A DNA stretch of 64,000 nt from Geodermatophilus bullaregiensis (lineage in GTDB: Bacteria; Actinomycetota; Actinomycetes; Mycobacteriales; Geodermatophilaceae), in NCBI RefSeq assembly GCF_016907675.1, contig NZ_JAFBCJ010000001.1, positions 3,596,001-3,660,000 of the forward strand, written 5' to 3'. The notes under the pieces were generated by a model that was given only the letters and a program-made list of their open reading frames with translations, did not search any database and had not been told where the DNA came from. Position 1 is the stretch's first letter, and each line of letters starts with the position of its first letter. A program made the translations under genes and the position numbers. This document shows positions 1 through 7,373 of this stretch, one piece after another.

Positions 1-229
1 CCGCCGGCCCGGTGGCCCGCACCCGCAGGCCCGCGCTGCGCTGCGGCGTCCAGTCGAACACCGCGGCCGCGACCCGCTCGAAGGTCTCCCGGCCGGAGCC
101 GACGACCTCGGTCCACTCGCCGGGCAGGTAGCCGGCCGGGAGGTCCGCGGCACGGGTGGCGCCGACCTCGGCGTAGGTGAGCGGCGCGTCTCGCAGGCCC
201 TCGGGCGACGCGGCCCGGAACAGGCCCAT
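1..229 (-). CDS. DUF1990 family protein, C-terminal part beyond the window
   Basis: The gene reads leftwards from the ATG at 227-229 and runs off the left edge, so only about 76 codons are visible. The N-terminus contains LTYAEVGATR, then a proline/glycine-rich stretch and a GSGRETFERVAAAVFDW segment. This pattern is typical of the DUF1990 family, small proteins of unknown function common in actinobacteria. The start lies only 9 bp from the first possible start of the divergent HipA-like gene, so either the two share a very compact promoter region or the HipA-like start is further in. The family call rests on motif recognition by eye; no function is known to me. Confidence 0.75.
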   Translation of the reverse strand, partial: MGLFRAASPEGLRDAPLTYAEVGATRAADLPAGYLPGEWTEVVGSGRETFERVAAAVFDWTPQRSAGLRVRATGPA

Positions 230-238
230 GGGCCCAGT

Positions 239-1120
239 GTGGACCGGCGTAGGTTGTCCGGCACTGTGCTGCCCGCCGTCACCGCCACCCGCTACGTCAC
301 CCCGCTGCGCGAGGGTGGCTCGCTGCCCGGGCTCATGGAGGCCGACGACCTCGGCACGTACGTGGTCAAGTGGCGGGCCGCCGGGCAGGGGGTGCGGGTG
401 CTGGTGGCCGAGGTGGTGTGCGGTGAGCTGGCCCGCGCGCTGGCGCTGCCGGTGCCCGCGCTGGTGACCGTCGACGTCGCCCCGGAGCTCGCCGTCGGCG
501 AGCCCGACCCCGAGGTGCAGGAGCTGCTGCAGCGCTCGGCCGGGCGCAACCTCGGGCTGGACTACCTGCCGGGCGCGCTGGACGTCGAGGCCGGCGTCGG
601 CGCGGTGGGCGCCGAGCTGGCCGGACGGGTGCTGTGGTTCGACGCGCTCGTGGGCAACGTCGACCGCTCGTGGCGCAACCCCAACATGCTCTTCTGGCAC
701 GGCCGGCTGCAGCTGATCGACCACGGCGCCGCGCTCACCTTCCACCACAACTGGCCGGGTGCGGCGGCCGCCGTCGCCCGCCCCTACGACGCCGCGCAGC
801 ACGCGCTGGTCGAGTGCACGCCCGACGTGCGGGCCGCCGACGCCGACCTCGGGCCGCGGGTCACCCGGCCGCTGCTGGACCGGGTGCTGGCCCAGGTGCC
901 CGACGAGTGGCTGGAGGGGCCGTCGCCGGACGACGCGCCCGACGACGTCCGCGACCGCTACGCCGACCAGCTGCTGGCCCGGCTGGCCGCCCGCGGCGCG
1001 TGGCTGCCGCAGCTGGTGGCCACCGCGGCGGCGGGCGGGTCGCGCCGGAGGGCCCCGCGCGGGGAGAACCGGCCCGCCTGGCTGGGGCCGCCCCCGCCGC
1101 AGGGGGTGCGGCAGCGGTGA
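239..1120 (+). CDS. HipA-like kinase domain protein
   Basis: The 293-residue protein resembles the HipA kinase fold. It has a lysine in VVKW and a following AEVV glutamate near residues 40-60, a catalytic-loop-like VGNVDRSWRNPNM segment at about residues 135-150, and an IDHG metal-binding motif. HipA kinases phosphorylate protein or tRNA-synthetase targets; the target here is unknown. No HipB-like DNA-binding partner is visible. Instead the stop codon overlaps the GTG of a DUF3037 gene, a pairing I recall in other actinobacteria. The first GTG (239) sits almost against the divergent gene, and the GTG at 266 is an alternative start that removes nine residues. Confidence 0.8.
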   Translation: MDRRRLSGTVLPAVTATRYVTPLREGGSLPGLMEADDLGTYVVKWRAAGQGVRVLVAEVVCGELARALALPVPALVTVDVAPELAVGEPDPEVQELLQRSAGRNLGLDYLPGALDVEAGVGAVGAELAGRVLWFDALVGNVDRSWRNPNMLFWHGRLQLIDHGAALTFHHNWPGAAAAVARPYDAAQHALVECTPDVRAADADLGPRVTRPLLDRVLAQVPDEWLEGPSPDDAPDDVRDRYADQLLARLAARGAWLPQLVATAAAGGSRRRAPRGENRPAWLGPPPPQGVRQR

Positions 1121-1509
1121 GCCGGGACACCTTCGAGTACGCCGTGCTGCGGGTGGTGCCGCGGGTGGAGCGGGGCGAGGCGCTCAACGCCGGTGTGCTC
1201 GTCTACTGCCGGCAGCGCGACTACCTCGGCAGCCGGGTGCACCTCGACGTCGACCGGCTGCGCGCGCTGGACCCCACCGCCGACCCCGGCGCCATCGGCC
1301 GGGCGCTGCAGGCCGCCGCCGACGTCTGCGCGGCCGACCCCGCCGCGGGGGCCGCCGGCCGCGAGGCGCTGGGGCCGCGGTTCCGCTGGCTGACCGCGCC
1401 GCGCAGCACCGTCGTGCAGCCCGGCCCGGTGCACACCGGGCTCACCGCCGATCCCGACGCCGAGGCCGACCGGCTGCTGCGGCTGCTCGTCCTGCCGGTC
1501 TCCGAGTGA
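1117..1509 (+). CDS. DUF3037 domain protein
   Basis: This 130-residue protein starts at a GTG that overlaps the previous stop (GTGA), so it is probably translationally coupled to the HipA-like kinase gene. The N-terminus (FEYAVLRVVPRVERGE) and the central NAGVLVYCRQRDYLG segment match my memory of DUF3037, a family of unknown function found next to HipA-like kinases. It has no membrane segment or catalytic motif I recognise. By context it may act as a partner, substrate or inhibitor of the kinase; that is inference. Confidence 0.8.
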   Translation: MSRDTFEYAVLRVVPRVERGEALNAGVLVYCRQRDYLGSRVHLDVDRLRALDPTADPGAIGRALQAAADVCAADPAAGAAGREALGPRFRWLTAPRSTVVQPGPVHTGLTADPDAEADRLLRLLVLPVSE

Positions 1510-1732
1510 CCGGCGGCCGGCGGCTGCTCGTGCCCGGGGCGACGGTGGCCGGCGGGTTGCCGGGCCTGACCGGCGGTGTGCCCGTCGCCGCCGGCGCGCC
1601 GGCCCTGACCGGCGTCCTCGCCCGGCGCCGCACCGTCGGCGGCGGCGGCCGCGCGGGGAGCTGACGAGCGGGTCCCGCGGGCCGCCTCCGGCGCTACGAT
1701 CGGCCGCCTCGCCGGCCGAGGAGGTCGCCGCC

Positions 1733-4249
1733 ATGACGGGGAGCCCAGCTGCCGCGGACGCCCCCCGCGACGAGGGGCCGCGCCGTCCCGGCGCCGTCCT
1801 GAGCCGGGCCGTCGTCCCCCTCGACGAGGCCACCGACCCGGCCCGGTTCGGCCACAAGGCCGCCAACCTGGCCGTCCTGCGCGGCGCCGGGCTCCCGGTG
1901 CCCGACGGCGTCGTCGTCCCCGCCGCCGCCGGGGACGCCGGCACCGTCCCCGGCGAGCTGGTCGCCGCGGTCGGCGCGTGGGGCGACGTGCCGCTCGCGG
2001 TCCGCTCGTCCGGCACGGCGGAGGACTCGCCGCAGGCATCCTTCGCCGGCCTGTACACCACCGTGCTCGGCGTGCGCGGCGAGGCCGCGCTGCGCGAGGC
2101 GGTGGCCCGCTGCCGGGCCTCGGCCGCCGCACCCCGGGTGGGCGCCTACGCCGGGCCGGGACCCGCTCCGGCCGTCGCCGTGCTCGTGCAGCCGATGGTC
2201 GCCGCCGTCGCCGCGGGGGTGGCCTTCACCGCCGACCCGGTGACCGGCGACCGCGGCGTCGTCGTGATCGACGCCGCCCGGGGCGTGGGGGAGCGGCTGG
2301 TCTCCGGCGCCGTGACGCCCGAGCGCTGGGAGGTCCGCGACGATCCGCGGCGGCGGTCGCCGGACGCGGACGCCGTGATCGACGCCGGCACCGCGGCCAC
2401 CGTGGCCGACCTCGCCCGGCGCGCGGAGCGGGTGCTCGGCCGGCCCCAGGACGTGGAGTGGGCGGGGACCGCGGACGGCGGCGTCGTCGTCCTCCAGTCC
2501 CGCCCGATCACCACGCTCGCCCGCCGGACCGGGACGCCGCTGCCCGTCCCGGCCGAGCCCCCGGAGGGGTACTGGACCCGCGAGACCAGCCACTCGCCGC
2601 TGCCCTGGACGCCGTTCACCCGGGCGGTCCTCGCGCCGCGCAACCGCGCCCTCGAGCAGGTGTGCACCGAGCTCGGGCTGCTGTTCCAGGCCGTGGAGTT
2701 CCGCGACATCGGTGGCTGGGAGTACATGCGGATCGTCCCCCTCGGCGGCCGGGAGCCCCCGCCCCTGCCGGCCTGGGCGGTGCCCCTGGCCGTGCGGCTG
2801 GTGCCCGCGCTGCGCCGGCGGGTCCGGAGCGCCGAGGCGGCCGTGCGCAGCGACGTCCCCGGGACGCTGATCGAGCGGTGGCACCGCGAGTGGCGGCCGG
2901 ACCTGGACGCGCGCGCCGCCGCGCTGCGCGACGTCGACCTCACGGCCCTGGACGACGCCGCGCTGCTGGCCACCGCACGGGCGGCGCTCGAGCTGACCCG
3001 GGACGGGCAGACGGTCCACTTCCGGCTGCACGGCGCGATCGCGATGGTCCTCGGCGAGCTGGCGGCCGTCAGCCGCGACCTGCTCGGCTGGGACGACGGG
3101 CGGGTCTTCGACCTGCTCGCCGGGACCTCGCGGACCTCGACCGCCCCGGCGCGGGCGCTGGCCGGCGTCGCGGCGCTGGTGCGGGAGCGTCCCGACGTGC
3201 GCCGGCTGGTCGAGGAGGGAGCCGCGGTGGAGCAGGTGCTCGCCGCCGACCCCGCGGTGGCCGGGGCGTTCGTCGCGTACCTGCGCGAGTACGGCTGCCG
3301 GGTGCTCCGCTACGAGATGGCCGAGCCGTCCCTGGAGGAACGGCCGGACCTGGTCCTGGCCCTGCTCCGCGACCAGCTGGCCAACGGCTTCGACCCCCAC
3401 GCGGTCGAGGACGCCCTCCGCGAACGGCGGACGGCGGCGCGCGCGGACGCCGAGGCACGGCTGGCCACCCGCGGGCCGGCCGACCGCGAGCACTTCACCC
3501 GCGCGCTCGAGCGGGCGCTGCGGGCCTACCCGGTCCGCGAGGACAACGAGGTGTCGACCGTCAGCACGCCGTTCGCGCTGCTGCGCCGGGCGGTGCGGGA
3601 GACCGGGCGGCGGCTGTCGGCGCGCGGCCTGCTGACCGACGCCGACGACGCCTTCCTGCTCGAGCCGGAGGAGCTGCTGGCCGCCCTGCGCGAGGGCACG
3701 GACCGCCGCGGGCTCGCCGGCCGCCGCGCGCGCGAGCAGGCGTGGGTCCTCGCCCACCCCGGCCCGGCCAGCCACGGACGGCCCCCGCCACCACCTCCCC
3801 CGCTGTCCGCGCTACCGGCCGGGGCACGGGCGTCCAACGGGGCCTTCCTGTGGGCGGTCGAGCAGATCATCGGTCCCCAGGCCGTCCCCGGTGGCGCCCC
3901 GGCGCCGGAGGACACGACCCGGGACGGCGTGCTGCTCCGCGGCATCCCGGCGTCGGCGGGCTCCTACACCAGTCCCGTGCGGGTGGTCCGCTCCGAGGCC
4001 GAGTTCGGCCGGGTCCGGGCCGGGGACGTGCTGGTGTGCCCGGTGACCTCACCGGTCTGGTCGGTGCTGTTCCCGAGCACCGGCGCGCTCGTGACCGACG
4101 CCGGCGGGGCGCTGTCCCACCCGGCGATCATCGCCCGCGAGTACGGGCTGCCCGCCGTCGTCGCCACCGTCGAGGGGACCACCCGCCTGCACGACGACCA
4201 GCTGGTCACCGTCGACGGCGCCACCGGCACCGTGCGCGCCGTCCGCTGA
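1733..4249 (+). CDS. PEP-synthase/rifampin-phosphotransferase-like enzyme
   Basis: The 838-residue protein has the modular layout of PEP-utilising enzymes. An N-terminal ATP-binding domain spans about residues 25-260 (FGHKAANLAVLRGAGLPVP, VRSSGTAEDSP, GVAFTADPVTGDRG, VLQSRPITTL). A long central region follows, then a proline-rich linker and a C-terminal swivelling phosphohistidine domain with GGALSHPAIIAREYG, whose catalytic His is near residue 796. Length and order resemble rifampin phosphotransferase (about 865 aa) more than PEP synthase, but the substrate cannot be read from the sequence. The ATG is preceded by GAGGAGG, and a TACGAT -10-like element lies at 1695-1700. It is a single-gene unit facing convergent minus-strand genes. 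Confidence 0.8.
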   Translation: MTGSPAAADAPRDEGPRRPGAVLSRAVVPLDEATDPARFGHKAANLAVLRGAGLPVPDGVVVPAAAGDAGTVPGELVAAVGAWGDVPLAVRSSGTAEDSPQASFAGLYTTVLGVRGEAALREAVARCRASAAAPRVGAYAGPGPAPAVAVLVQPMVAAVAAGVAFTADPVTGDRGVVVIDAARGVGERLVSGAVTPERWEVRDDPRRRSPDADAVIDAGTAATVADLARRAERVLGRPQDVEWAGTADGGVVVLQSRPITTLARRTGTPLPVPAEPPEGYWTRETSHSPLPWTPFTRAVLAPRNRALEQVCTELGLLFQAVEFRDIGGWEYMRIVPLGGREPPPLPAWAVPLAVRLVPALRRRVRSAEAAVRSDVPGTLIERWHREWRPDLDARAAALRDVDLTALDDAALLATARAALELTRDGQTVHFRLHGAIAMVLGELAAVSRDLLGWDDGRVFDLLAGTSRTSTAPARALAGVAALVRERPDVRRLVEEGAAVEQVLAADPAVAGAFVAYLREYGCRVLRYEMAEPSLEERPDLVLALLRDQLANGFDPHAVEDALRERRTAARADAEARLATRGPADREHFTRALERALRAYPVREDNEVSTVSTPFALLRRAVRETGRRLSARGLLTDADDAFLLEPEELLAALREGTDRRGLAGRRAREQAWVLAHPGPASHGRPPPPPPPLSALPAGARASNGAFLWAVEQIIGPQAVPGGAPAPEDTTRDGVLLRGIPASAGSYTSPVRVVRSEAEFGRVRAGDVLVCPVTSPVWSVLFPSTGALVTDAGGALSHPAIIAREYGLPAVVATVEGTTRLHDDQLVTVDGATGTVRAVR

Positions 4250-4254
4250 GCTGG

Positions 4255-4268
4255 CGGCCGGGGGGCCG
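4255..4268. terminator. Short hairpin between convergent genes
   Basis: CGGCC and GGCCG are separated by four G residues, right after the stop of the phosphotransferase gene and just before the stop of the convergent pterin dehydratase gene. It could end transcription in both directions. There is no U-tract, which is usual for such G+C-rich genomes. Confidence 0.4.
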
Positions 4269-4271
4269 TCC

Positions 4272-4565
4272 TCAGCCGGGCAGCAGGGCGTCGATCCGGC
4301 GGGCGAGGTCCAGGTCGAGCTCGGTGACGCCGCCGGCGGAGTGCGTGGCCAGCGTCAGGTGCAGCGTGCGCCAGCGCAGGTCGACGTCGGGGTGGTGGTC
4401 CATCTGCTCGGCGACGAAGCCGATGCGCACGACCGCGGCGACGGCGTCCGGGAAGCCGGGGAGCTCGACGCTGCGGCGGATGCCCTCGCCGTCCCCCGAC
4501 CACAGCGGCAGCTCGGACAGGGCGGCGGCCAGCTCGTCGGGGGACAGGCGCGGAGGTCGGGGCAC
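4272..4565 (-). CDS. 4a-hydroxytetrahydrobiopterin dehydratase
   Basis: This 97-residue protein is the normal length for pterin-4a-carbinolamine dehydratase, which dehydrates 4a-hydroxytetrahydrobiopterin during pterin recycling. The signature FVAEQMDHHPDVDLRW carries the paired active-site histidines, followed by LTLATHSAGGVTELD. The start is GTG (4563-4565). It is the last gene of the minus-strand run beginning with sulfur genes, 25 bp after cysH, so it may be co-transcribed. No aromatic amino-acid hydroxylase is nearby, so its role could be structural or in folate/molybdopterin-type pterin handling. Confidence 0.9.
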   Translation of the reverse strand: MPRPPRLSPDELAAALSELPLWSGDGEGIRRSVELPGFPDAVAAVVRIGFVAEQMDHHPDVDLRWRTLHLTLATHSAGGVTELDLDLARRIDALLPG

Positions 4566-4590
4566 GGCGGTCAGTCTGCCGCCGGGCTCC

Positions 4591-5301
4591 TCAGACGTGC
4601 AGGCCGCACTCGGTCTTGCCGCGGCCGGCCCAGCGCCCGGCGCGCGGGTCCTCGCCCGGGGCGACCGGCCGGGTGCACGGCGCGCAGCCGATCGAGGCGT
4701 AGCCGATCTCCTGCAGCGGGTTCACCGGGACCTGGTGCTCGGCGGTGTAGGCGTCGACGTGCTCCTGGGTCCAGGCCGCGAGCGGGTTGACCTTGACCAT
4801 GCCGCGCTTGGCGTCCCAGTCGACGACCTTCGTGCCGGCGCGGGTGGCGGCCTCGTCGCGACGCACGCCCGAGCCCCAGGCGACGTAGCCGGCCAGCGCC
4901 TTCGCCAGCGGCTGCACCTTGCGCAGCGAGCAGCACAGGTCGGGATCGCGCTGGTGCAGCTCCGGGCCGTGCTCGGCGTCCTGCTCGGCCACCGTCTGCG
5001 GCGGCGTCACGTTCACCAGCGTGATCGGCATGACGCCGGCCACCCAGTCGCGGGTGCCGATGGTCTCGGCGAAGTGGTAGCCGGTGTCGAGGAAGACCAC
5101 GTTCACCCCGGGGACCGCGCGCGAGGCCAGGTGCGCGAGCAGGCCGTCGGCCATCGAGGAGGTGACCGCGAAGCCGTCGCCGAAGGTCTCGCCCGCCCAG
5201 CGCAGGACGGCGAGGGCCTGCTCGACGGGGTCGGCGATGCCCTCGAAGCGGGCGTCGGCCGCTGCGGCGAGCTCCGGCGTGGGCCGGACGGCGGTGGTCA
5301 T
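4591..5301 (-). CDS. cysH: Adenylyl-sulfate (APS) reductase, [4Fe-4S] type
   Basis: CysH reduces activated sulfate to sulfite in assimilatory sulfur metabolism. The 236-residue protein contains paired cysteines C123-C124 (DLCCSLRK) and C206/C209 (GCAPC), which bind the [4Fe-4S] cluster typical of APS-specific reductases. The C-terminal ECGLH carries catalytic C232. The VNPLAAWTQ segment is also characteristic. The ATG at 5299-5301 overlaps the stop of the upstream zinc-ribbon gene, so cysH is translationally coupled to it and to sulfite reductase. Together they convert APS to sulfide. Confidence 0.95.
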   Translation of the reverse strand: MTTAVRPTPELAAAADARFEGIADPVEQALAVLRWAGETFGDGFAVTSSMADGLLAHLASRAVPGVNVVFLDTGYHFAETIGTRDWVAGVMPITLVNVTPPQTVAEQDAEHGPELHQRDPDLCCSLRKVQPLAKALAGYVAWGSGVRRDEAATRAGTKVVDWDAKRGMVKVNPLAAWTQEHVDAYTAEHQVPVNPLQEIGYASIGCAPCTRPVAPGEDPRAGRWAGRGKTECGLHV

Positions 5302-5474
5302 GGGTGCTGCACTCCTGTCCCGGTGAGCCGGACGGTGAAGGTCCGCAGGCACGCGGCGCAGCGCCACTCGCCTCCGTCCCCGTGCGGGGTCAGCTCCTCG
5401 TCCCCGCAGTACGGGCAGAAGAACACGGGCAGCTGGCGCGATCTTCCGCCGCTGCCCGCGGACTCCTCGCTCAC
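5298..5474 (-). CDS. Small zinc-ribbon protein inside the sulfite reductase-cysH operon
   Basis: This 58-residue protein starts at a GTG (5472-5474) overlapping the sulfite reductase stop, and its end overlaps the cysH start. It has two CxxC knuckles (FFCPYCGDEE and WRCAACLRTF) separated by 14 residues, a typical zinc or rubredoxin-like ribbon. The N-terminal 15 residues are Ser/Gly/Arg rich. The tight coupling on both sides strongly suggests a role in sulfite or APS reduction, for example metal or electron handling. I recall small ribbon proteins at this place in other actinobacterial sulfur operons but know no demonstrated function. Confidence 0.85.
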   Translation of the reverse strand: MSEESAGSGGRSRQLPVFFCPYCGDEELTPHGDGGEWRCAACLRTFTVRLTGTGVQHP

Positions 5475-7144
5475 AGCAGCCAGCTCTCCTCGGCGCGGGA
5501 GACGTAGTGGGCGAAGGACTCGCCCGGGGTGCGCCGCTCGAGGAACCCGCGCAGCAGCCGCTCGCAGTAGTCGGCGGTCTCGGCCTTGGTCACCTTGTGG
5601 CCGCGGAACTTGCGGCCGAAGGTGGCCTCCACGCCCAGGTGCCCGCCGAGGTGCACCTGGAAGCCCTCGACCATCTCGCCGTTGTCGTCGCGGACCATGG
5701 AGCCCTTGAACCCGATGTCGGCGGTCTGGAACCGCGCGCAGCTGTTCGGGCAGCCGTTGACGTTGATGCCGATGGGGGTGTCGAACTCCGGCAGCCGCTT
5801 CTCCAGCTCCGCGTAGAGGTCCTGGGCGTGCTGCTTGGTCTCGACGATCGCGAGCTTGCAGAACTCCAGGCCCGTGCAGGCCATCGTCCCGCGGCGGAAC
5901 GCGCTCGGGCGGACCTGGAGGTCGTGCTCGGCCAGGGCCGCGACGAGGTCCTCGACCTTCTCGTCCGGCACGTCGAGGATGACCAGCTTCTGCTGCGTCG
6001 TCGTCCGGATGCGCCCGGCGCCGTACTCGTCGGCGAGGTCGGCGATCGTCGTCAGCAGCGAGCCGCTGATCCGGCCGGTCCGCAGCGCGAAGCCGACGGC
6101 GTTGCGGCCGTCCTTCTGCTTGGCGACGCCGACGTGGTCGCGCTGGTCGTGCTTTGCCGGGGCGGGCGCCGGGCCGTCGGGCAGCGCCTCGCCCAGGTAC
6201 TCGTCCTGCAGCACCTGACGGAACTTCTCCGGGCCCCAGTCGGCGATCAGGAACTTGATCCGGGCGCGGTTGCGCTGCCGGCGGTAGCCGTAGTCGCGGA
6301 AGATCGAGGTGCAGGCGGCCCAGACGTCGGTGACCTGGTCGGGCCGGACGAACACGCCGATCCGCTGGGCGAACATCGGGTTGGTCGACAGGCCGCCGCC
6401 GACCCACAGGTCGTAGCCGGCCTGGCCGGCCTCGTTGCGCACGCCGACGAAGGAGACGTCATCGATCTCCGGCTCGGTGCAGTGGTCGACGCAGCCCGAC
6501 ATCGACGTCTTCCACTTGCGCGGCAGGTTGCTGAACTCAGGGCTGCCGACGTACTTCGCGACGGTCTCGGCGATGACGTCGGTGGCGTCGAGGACCTCGT
6601 CCTCGAGGATCCCGGCGAGCGGGCAGCCGAGCATCACCCGCGGCACGTCACCGCAGGCCTCCATCGTGCTCAGGCCCACCGACTCCAGCCGCCGCCAGAT
6701 CTCGGGCACGTCCTCGATGCGGATCCAGTGGTACTGGACGTTCTGCCGGTCGGTGACGTCGGCGACGTCCCGGCCGAACTCGGTGCTGATGCCGCCGAGG
6801 ACCCGGAGCGCCTCGCTGGTCAGCTGCCCGCCGTCGATGCGGGCCCGCATCATGAAGTAGGAGTCCTCGAGCTCCTCGGGCTCCAGCACGGCGGTCTTGC
6901 CGCCGGGGATGCCCTGGGCGCGCTGGGTGTAGAGGCCCATCCAGCGCATGCGCCCGCGCAGGTCGCCGGGGTCGATGCCGTCGAAGCCGGTCTTCGAGTA
7001 GATGTCGAGGATCCGCTGACGGACCTCGAGCCCGTCGGAGTCCTTCTTCATCCGCTCGTTGGGGTTCAGCGGCTCCCGGTAGCCGAGCGCCCACTGGCCC
7101 TGGCCCCGCTGGGGGCGGCTGCTGGAACGGGGAGGAGCGGACAC
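5471..7144 (-). CDS. sir: Ferredoxin-dependent sulfite reductase (siroheme)
   Basis: This 557-residue enzyme reduces sulfite to sulfide with electrons from ferredoxin. It shows the duplicated nitrite/sulfite reductase fold. The siroheme/[4Fe-4S] ligands are C423-x5-C429 (CTGLEFC) and C465-x3-C469 (CPNSC) near the C-terminus. The central SGCVDHC segment and the N-terminal GGKTAVLEPEELEDSYFMMR are also typical. The adjacent cysH argues for sulfite rather than nitrite as substrate. GTG at 7142-7144 is chosen because it follows an AGGAAG ribosome site; an extension upstream would be Arg/Lys-rich and unlike the family. A cysteine-terminated leader peptide precedes it by 100 nt. Confidence 0.95.
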   Translation of the reverse strand: MSAPPRSSSRPQRGQGQWALGYREPLNPNERMKKDSDGLEVRQRILDIYSKTGFDGIDPGDLRGRMRWMGLYTQRAQGIPGGKTAVLEPEELEDSYFMMRARIDGGQLTSEALRVLGGISTEFGRDVADVTDRQNVQYHWIRIEDVPEIWRRLESVGLSTMEACGDVPRVMLGCPLAGILEDEVLDATDVIAETVAKYVGSPEFSNLPRKWKTSMSGCVDHCTEPEIDDVSFVGVRNEAGQAGYDLWVGGGLSTNPMFAQRIGVFVRPDQVTDVWAACTSIFRDYGYRRQRNRARIKFLIADWGPEKFRQVLQDEYLGEALPDGPAPAPAKHDQRDHVGVAKQKDGRNAVGFALRTGRISGSLLTTIADLADEYGAGRIRTTTQQKLVILDVPDEKVEDLVAALAEHDLQVRPSAFRRGTMACTGLEFCKLAIVETKQHAQDLYAELEKRLPEFDTPIGINVNGCPNSCARFQTADIGFKGSMVRDDNGEMVEGFQVHLGGHLGVEATFGRKFRGHKVTKAETADYCERLLRGFLERRTPGESFAHYVSRAEESWLL

Positions 7145-7244
7145 GGTGCACTTCTTCCTGCGCCGTCCGCGCCGGGCTCGCACCCGGGGCCGGAGGGCGC
7201 TGCCAGGTCGGGGTCGCGGCGAGGGCCGCGGGGAGGACTGGGAG
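7145..7244 (-). promoter_or_regulatory. Candidate attenuator between leader peptide and sulfite reductase
   Basis: Read on the minus strand, this 100-nt spacer contains two short hairpin candidates: CGCGG-N6-CCGCG, and further on CCGGG-N6-CCCGG. The second lies about 30 nt before the AGGAAG ribosome site of the sulfite reductase gene. Such structures could couple translation of the cysteine leader peptide to expression of the operon. The mechanism is inferred; no RNA family was matched. Confidence 0.35.
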
Positions 7245-7340
7245 TCAGCGCGCGGCGCGACAGGCGGCGCTGCTGACCAGAGCGAGGTCGACGTGCAGAC
7301 GCGCGACGAGCAGGCTGCCGCGATCCGTCACGCCCACCAT
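7245..7340 (-). CDS. Cysteine-containing leader peptide upstream of sulfite reductase
   Basis: This small reading frame of 31 codons starts at ATG 7338-7340 and ends with TGA at 7245-7247. Its core, LLVARLHVDLALVSSAACR, has the R-L-H-V-D-L segment and the terminal small-residue run followed by Cys-Arg. I recognise this as the conserved leader-peptide pattern found upstream of sulfur or nitrite/sulfite reductase operons in streptomycetes and relatives. A GTG at codon 4 is an alternative start. It sits 33 bp after cysC and 100 nt before the reductase. It probably senses cysteine (or charged tRNA-Cys) during translation near its end. The coding assignment is strong by motif; the regulatory role is inferred. 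Confidence 0.75.
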   Translation of the reverse strand: MVGVTDRGSLLVARLHVDLALVSSAACRAAR

Positions 7341-7373
7341 GGTCGCACACGTCCGGCCGGAGCTGGTGTGACC

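Noticed and set aside
1506-1664. 52-codon frame starting GTG over the DUF3037 stop (GTGA)
   Set aside because: The placement is attractive, but the translation is a Gly/Ala/Pro/Val low-complexity string with no motif, and there is no evidence of conservation. It could be a real small coupled gene, which a conservation search would decide.
1978-5709. Long plus-strand open frame across the phosphotransferase and cys genes
   Set aside because: It is a shadow of known genes in other frames; low-complexity Arg/Gly-rich translation, no motif.
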